In this document: positions 60,898 through 64,000 of the stretch, one piece after another
Layout: each line of letters begins with the position of its first letter
Numbering within the stretch: the stretch's first letter is position 1
Source: Pseudobdellovibrionaceae bacterium
GTDB lineage: Bacteria; Bdellovibrionota; Bdellovibrionia; Bdellovibrionales; UBA1609
Assembly: GCA_947444305.1 (NCBI GenBank)
Contig: CANEZP010000010.1
Location: 62,001-126,000 of the forward strand
DNA: 64,000 nucleotides
Direction: 5' to 3'
Notes under the pieces: generated by a model
Seen by the model: the letters and a program-made list of their open reading frames with translations, nothing else
What the model was told of the DNA's origin: nothing
Databases searched by the model: none
Translations under genes and position numbers: made by a program

Positions 60898-62067
60898 ATG
60901 CAAAATTACGAATCACTGAACTACATGGAAGAAGACGGGCTTTTCACCAGCGAAGAGTTAATGATTCGCGACTCGGTACGCGACTTCGTGTCCGAAGAGA
61001 TTATCCCGACCTTACAAGAAGCCAACCGCGACGAGAAATTCCCGATGCACCTCATCCCGCGTTTTGCCGAGATGGGTCTGCTTGGTTCGACTATTCAGGG
61101 TTACGGCGCGGCGGGCCTTGGTCACGTCGCTTACGGTTTAGTCATGGCCGAACTCGAACGCGGCGATTCGGGTATCCGCTCATTTTGCTCGGTTCAGGGC
61201 GCGCTCGTCATGTACCCGATTTACGCTTACGGATCTGAAGAACAAAAGAATAAATATTTACCTAAACTCGCCGCGGGCGAAATGGTCGGCTGCTTTGGCT
61301 TGACCGAACCCGACGCCGGTTCAAACCCCGGTTCGATGCGCACCAAGGCCGAAAAAGTCGCCGGGGGTTACAAACTCAACGGCAATAAGATGTGGATCAC
61401 GAACGGTTGCATCAGCGACGTCGCGATTGTCTGGGCGAAGTTAGACGGCGTCGTTCGCGGTTTCATCGTCGACAAAGGTACGCCGGGTTTCACGACTTCG
61501 ACCATGAAGGGCAAGTTCTCGCTTCGCGTGTCGGTCACTTCCGAATTGCATTTACAAAACTGCGTCGTCCCGGCCGAGAATTTGTTGCCTAAGGTTGAAG
61601 GCCTTAAGGGCCCGCTGGGTTGCTTAACCCAGGCCCGCTACGGGATCGGGTGGGGCGTGCTCGGCGCGGCCAACGCTTGCTACCACACGGCGCTGACCTA
61701 TTCAAAAGAGCGCGTGATCTTCGAAGGCAAATCGCTTTCCGATTACCAGTTGGCGCAAGCGAAGCTCGTCAAAATGGTTCAAGAAATCACCAAGGGTAAA
61801 TTGCTGGCGCTCCAGGCCGGACGCACGAAGGAAGCCGGCAAGTTGATGCCGCATCACGTGTCTTTACTGAAGATGAACAATTGCCGTATCGCGCTCGATA
61901 CCGCGCGCGAAGCTCGCGACATGCTCGGTGGTAACGGGATCATCGATGAATATCCCGTCATCCGTCACATGATGAATCTCGAGACGGTGAATACCTACGA
62001 AGGCACCGAAGACATTCATCGCTTGGTGATCGGCCAGCACATCACCGGCAAGGCCGCGTTCCGCTAA
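60898..62067 (+). CDS. Glutaryl-CoA dehydrogenase-like acyl-CoA dehydrogenase
   Basis: A 389-residue FAD enzyme with SVQGALVMYPIYAYGSEEQKNKYLP, CFGLTEPDAGSNPGSM, and the C-terminal catalytic Glu in NTYEGTEDIHRLVIGQHITG, closest to the glutaryl-CoA dehydrogenase group. It oxidises acyl-CoA with transfer of electrons to ETF. The start at 60898 is favoured; a GTG at 60862 would add 12 residues. Divergent from the E1 gene, sharing a 157-base control region. Confidence 0.88.
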   Translation: MQNYESLNYMEEDGLFTSEELMIRDSVRDFVSEEIIPTLQEANRDEKFPMHLIPRFAEMGLLGSTIQGYGAAGLGHVAYGLVMAELERGDSGIRSFCSVQGALVMYPIYAYGSEEQKNKYLPKLAAGEMVGCFGLTEPDAGSNPGSMRTKAEKVAGGYKLNGNKMWITNGCISDVAIVWAKLDGVVRGFIVDKGTPGFTTSTMKGKFSLRVSVTSELHLQNCVVPAENLLPKVEGLKGPLGCLTQARYGIGWGVLGAANACYHTALTYSKERVIFEGKSLSDYQLAQAKLVKMVQEITKGKLLALQAGRTKEAGKLMPHHVSLLKMNNCRIALDTAREARDMLGGNGIIDEYPVIRHMMNLETVNTYEGTEDIHRLVIGQHITGKAAFR

Positions 62068-62070
62068 AAC

Positions 62071-62088
62071 GCGCGGGCGCGCCCGCGC
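62071..62088. repeat. Perfect 18-bp GC palindrome after the acyl-CoA dehydrogenase
   Basis: GCGCGGGCGCGCCCGCGC is its own reverse complement, 3 bases after the stop codon. As RNA it can form a 7-8-bp hairpin with a tiny loop. There is no U-run, so it is not a clear intrinsic terminator, though it may protect the transcript end. Confidence 0.45.
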
Positions 62089-62176
62089 CCGTGACTCGTT
62101 GTTTAAATTCTGGAAAAGAGACGGTGCGTAAAGATGGACTTAGAAGAGTTCATCTTACTCTTTGAAAACGTCCGGC

Positions 62177-62815
62177 TTACAAAACCTTTAAAACATTCGA
62201 ATGGATTTTTTGTAATCGCGAGATTTCTTGGTGGCCATGGTCCACCAAGATAACGTCGATGCCCAAGGCTTTGCCGACTTCGAGATCGTGATCGGTGTCG
62301 CCGATCAAAACCGTTTTTGAGAGCGGCAGCTTCACGCGTTCGATCAATTCTTGGCCGCGCGCGACTTTCGAGCCCGCCATTTTGTCGGCGATGCCCATGA
62401 CGTGATGGAAGTACGGATCGACTTTGAATTGCGCGACCGAACCGAGCAACAAGTTGTGCTCACTCGCCGAAAGTAGCGACTGCGTCTTACCGGAGGCGTG
62501 GACGTGGGCAAGGGTCTCGATCGCACCCGGCCAGAGGCCGCAAGTGTGCAAGTCGTCGTGAAAATACTTGTTGAAGCGTTCGCATAATCCGGCGAAGTAG
62601 GCCGGTTCGGTATTAAATCCAAGTTGTTTATAGTAGTTTAAAACCGGGAAACCAAAAACCCGCTTGTACTCGGCGGCGTCAAGCGTCGGAAGACTCTCCT
62701 CACTGAGGAGCCGGTTAACCACTCTTACTGCGTGATCGACGTCGCTGAGGAGTGTTCCGTTCCAGTCCCAAATGACATGAACTTTATCTTCAATGTACGG
62801 ATGCAGCGCTTTCAT
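62177..62815 (-). CDS. HAD-family phosphatase (phosphoglycolate phosphatase-like)
   Basis: A 212-residue protein with HAD motif I WDWNGTLL, motif II S/T near SLLSASEHN, and motif III/IV VLIGDTDHDLEVGKALG. The first 9 residues are followed by a cap domain (about 25-95). GGAGG lies 3-4 bases before the ATG at 62815. It overlaps the end of the upstream gene by 26 bases. The substrate is unclear. Confidence 0.85.
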   Translation of the reverse strand: MKALHPYIEDKVHVIWDWNGTLLSDVDHAVRVVNRLLSEESLPTLDAAEYKRVFGFPVLNYYKQLGFNTEPAYFAGLCERFNKYFHDDLHTCGLWPGAIETLAHVHASGKTQSLLSASEHNLLLGSVAQFKVDPYFHHVMGIADKMAGSKVARGQELIERVKLPLSKTVLIGDTDHDLEVGKALGIDVILVDHGHQEISRLQKIHSNVLKVL

Positions 62816-63338
62816 TGACCTCCAATTCGTGCTGGCAGGGAATGGCTTTGAAGCCTCGTTGTAAAAGCTCATGAAACAATTTGTCCGGTGACAGACCGGG
62901 CTTGCCCAGGGGCTTGCGGTAATGGTCTTTCCAAATTGCGCTCGCAAACGACATGCGCTGCGGTGGAACGCCGAGGACTTGGGCCACGAGCCGAGAGCAA
63001 TAGTTTGAATGAGGACTGTCCCACGTGTAGCCGAAGTCGAAGGGCTTTCCGAGCCACTGCTTTACGAATTCATCGCTTGGCTCAGGGTAATCTTTGTTTT
63101 CGAGCACCAAGAAAACATCGCCGTAGGGCCGGATATCGTCGACGAGCGTGACTCCGCCCTGGCTGTGCGCCTGCAACCACATGCCTTTGTACCGAATTGC
63201 GACGTGAAAAAAGCTGCCCCGGGGTTCCAGCTCGACGGGCTTGCCGTCTTTGTGCAACTCAATGAAGACCACGCGCGCGGCGAGAGCCGGCACGCACAAA
63301 AACGTGAGCAGTATTAAGCAGATTATCCGATGCAGCAT
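62790..63338 (-). CDS. Exported YiiX/permuted NlpC-P60-like protein
   Basis: A 182-residue protein with a signal peptide (LICL... A-L-A near residue 20) and a permuted papain-like layout: His in FFHVAIRYKG and Cys in SNYCSRLVAQVLGV. Such proteins cleave amide bonds in peptidoglycan or lipids. The start at 63338 gives the signal peptide directly; longer frames run into the divergent regulator. Its tail overlaps the HAD phosphatase gene. Confidence 0.65.
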   Translation of the reverse strand: MLHRIICLILLTFLCVPALAARVVFIELHKDGKPVELEPRGSFFHVAIRYKGMWLQAHSQGGVTLVDDIRPYGDVFLVLENKDYPEPSDEFVKQWLGKPFDFGYTWDSPHSNYCSRLVAQVLGVPPQRMSFASAIWKDHYRKPLGKPGLSPDKLFHELLQRGFKAIPCQHELEVNESAASVH

Positions 63339-63405
63339 TGGAGAGCCTTTGTCTCCGAAGCCGCGGGTCCAGTCCAGCATTTTTCCGTTTAGAATGACCG
63401 GCTTC

Positions 63406-64000
63406 ATGTCGATAAATACGCATATGGAATCACGCGCGACCATTCTTGTAGTTGATGATGACAATGTTTCACTCAGCCTGCTGTGCAAGCTGGTCGAGAA
63501 GCTCGATTACAACGTGCTCCAGGCCCAGAACGGAATCCAGGCGCGCGCGATCTTGAATCAACACGCCGTCGACCTGGTCATCGCCGATTACGACATGCCC
63601 GATATGGACGGTCTTGAGTTGCTCCGCTTCGTGAAGGGTGCGTTCCCGCGCCTGCCTTATATTCTGGTCACCGCGTATTCCAACGTGAAGGTGATCCGGG
63701 AAGCTTGGGCCAACGGCGCTTTCGATTTTTTCCAGAAGCCGGTGTTCGTCGACCGTTTGAATCAAACCATCCGCCTGGCGGTTGAGTACGGGCATTTGTC
63801 CATCGCCCGCCGTAAGTTCCCCAAGATGGAAGAGCTGCAGCCCGATCCCGATATGTTAAACATCGGCGTCGTGCGTGAACTGGCCGTGGCCTTAGAGCGC
63901 GAAGATCTTCTTCGTATCGTTGAAGAATACGAAATTCACGCGCGCATCGAGCTCGAACAGATCTTTCGTTACAACATGGTCAAAAACCAAGATCAGGTAA
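63406..64000 (+). CDS. Response regulator, cut by the window edge (C-terminus missing)
   Basis: 198 codons from ATG 63406 stay open to the right edge; an ATG six codons later is also possible. The receiver has ILVVDDDN, phospho-Asp in VIADYDMPDMDG, a Thr in LVTAYS and Lys in FFQKPVF. The following part (about 155-198) is a helical segment that could be the start of an Hpt or dimerisation domain. Divergent from the NlpC/P60-like gene. Confidence 0.85.
   Translation, partial: MSINTHMESRATILVVDDDNVSLSLLCKLVEKLDYNVLQAQNGIQARAILNQHAVDLVIADYDMPDMDGLELLRFVKGAFPRLPYILVTAYSNVKVIREAWANGAFDFFQKPVFVDRLNQTIRLAVEYGHLSIARRKFPKMEELQPDPDMLNIGVVRELAVALEREDLLRIVEEYEIHARIELEQIFRYNMVKNQDQV

Noticed and set aside
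62071-62088. Intrinsic terminator after the acyl-CoA dehydrogenase
   Set aside because: The palindrome is strong but has almost no loop and no U-run downstream; kept only as a repeat.

Overview
The window looks like chromosomal DNA of a free-living or predatory Gram-negative bacterium of the Bdellovibrionota (Bdellovibrio/Oligoflexia side). This is inferred from gene content, since there is no rRNA to confirm it. Pointers are the many exported proteins of no known family, lipoproteins with an unusual FQNC-type lipobox, a bacterial histone-fold protein with a zinc-binding head, an alpha-2-macroglobulin/PBP1C pair, a Tad pilus locus and several REC/PAS/histidine-kinase hybrids. GC is moderately high (mid-50s by eye). 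Genes are packed tightly: most convergent pairs end within a few bases of each other or overlap, and only one convincing intrinsic terminator was found (54268-54301).

Layout. 0-2.5 kb: end of a Tad (tight adherence) pilus operon on the minus strand, with Flp pilin, three further prepilin-like proteins, a CpaB/RcpC-like protein and a cut-off exported protein. 2.5-9.7 kb: exported DUF4105-like protein, folD, trypsin-like protease, lytic transglycosylase lipoprotein, then gcvT-gcvH and an AgmX-like lipoprotein. 9.7-10.6 kb: tRNA-Leu(UAG) followed by about 800 bp of non-coding DNA made of palindromic and tandem repeats. 10.6-24 kb: metallo-beta-lactamase-fold lipoprotein, beta-propeller, alpha-2-macroglobulin plus PBP1C, coiled-coil/SH3 protein, FQNC lipoprotein, lgt. 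24-39 kb: a three-gene signalling operon, the zinc-finger histone next to a DUF4112 membrane protein, L,D-transpeptidase-like lipoprotein, ABC exporter, exported proteins, a CusRS/QseBC-type two-component pair and a TauE/SafE permease.

39.1-40.2 kb: tRNA-Leu(CAG) whose 3' end is duplicated as a perfect 99-bp direct repeat around a 332-bp non-coding, hairpin-rich insert that also carries an inverted copy of the tRNA 3' end. The downstream flank shares a 43-bp sequence with that of the other tRNA-Leu gene. 40.5-55 kb: a MutS-family ATPase with an N-terminal export-like segment, then a cluster that looks devoted to extracellular polysaccharide: PL9-like lyase with a carbohydrate-binding domain, GH114-like lipoprotein, a second carbohydrate-binding lipoprotein, and two paralogous TPR plus winged-helix regulators divergent from exported or small genes. 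55-64 kb: GlgX-type debranching enzyme, a fused branched-chain 2-oxoacid dehydrogenase E1 alpha-beta translationally coupled to a FabD-like acyltransferase that lacks the malonate-binding arginine, a glutaryl-CoA-dehydrogenase-like enzyme, a HAD phosphatase, a permuted NlpC/P60-like protein and a response regulator running off the right edge.

Working picture. Cell-envelope remodelling (lytic transglycosylase, PBP1C, L,D-transpeptidase, proteases and an anti-protease), surface attachment (Tad pilus), matrix breakdown and sensory signalling dominate, as expected of a surface-associated or predatory lifestyle. The most unusual items are the zinc-finger histone, the structured repeats at the two tRNA-Leu genes, the E1/acyltransferase coupling and the MutS-like ATPase with an export-type N-terminus. 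No complete mobile element, integrase, CRISPR array or phage module is visible.
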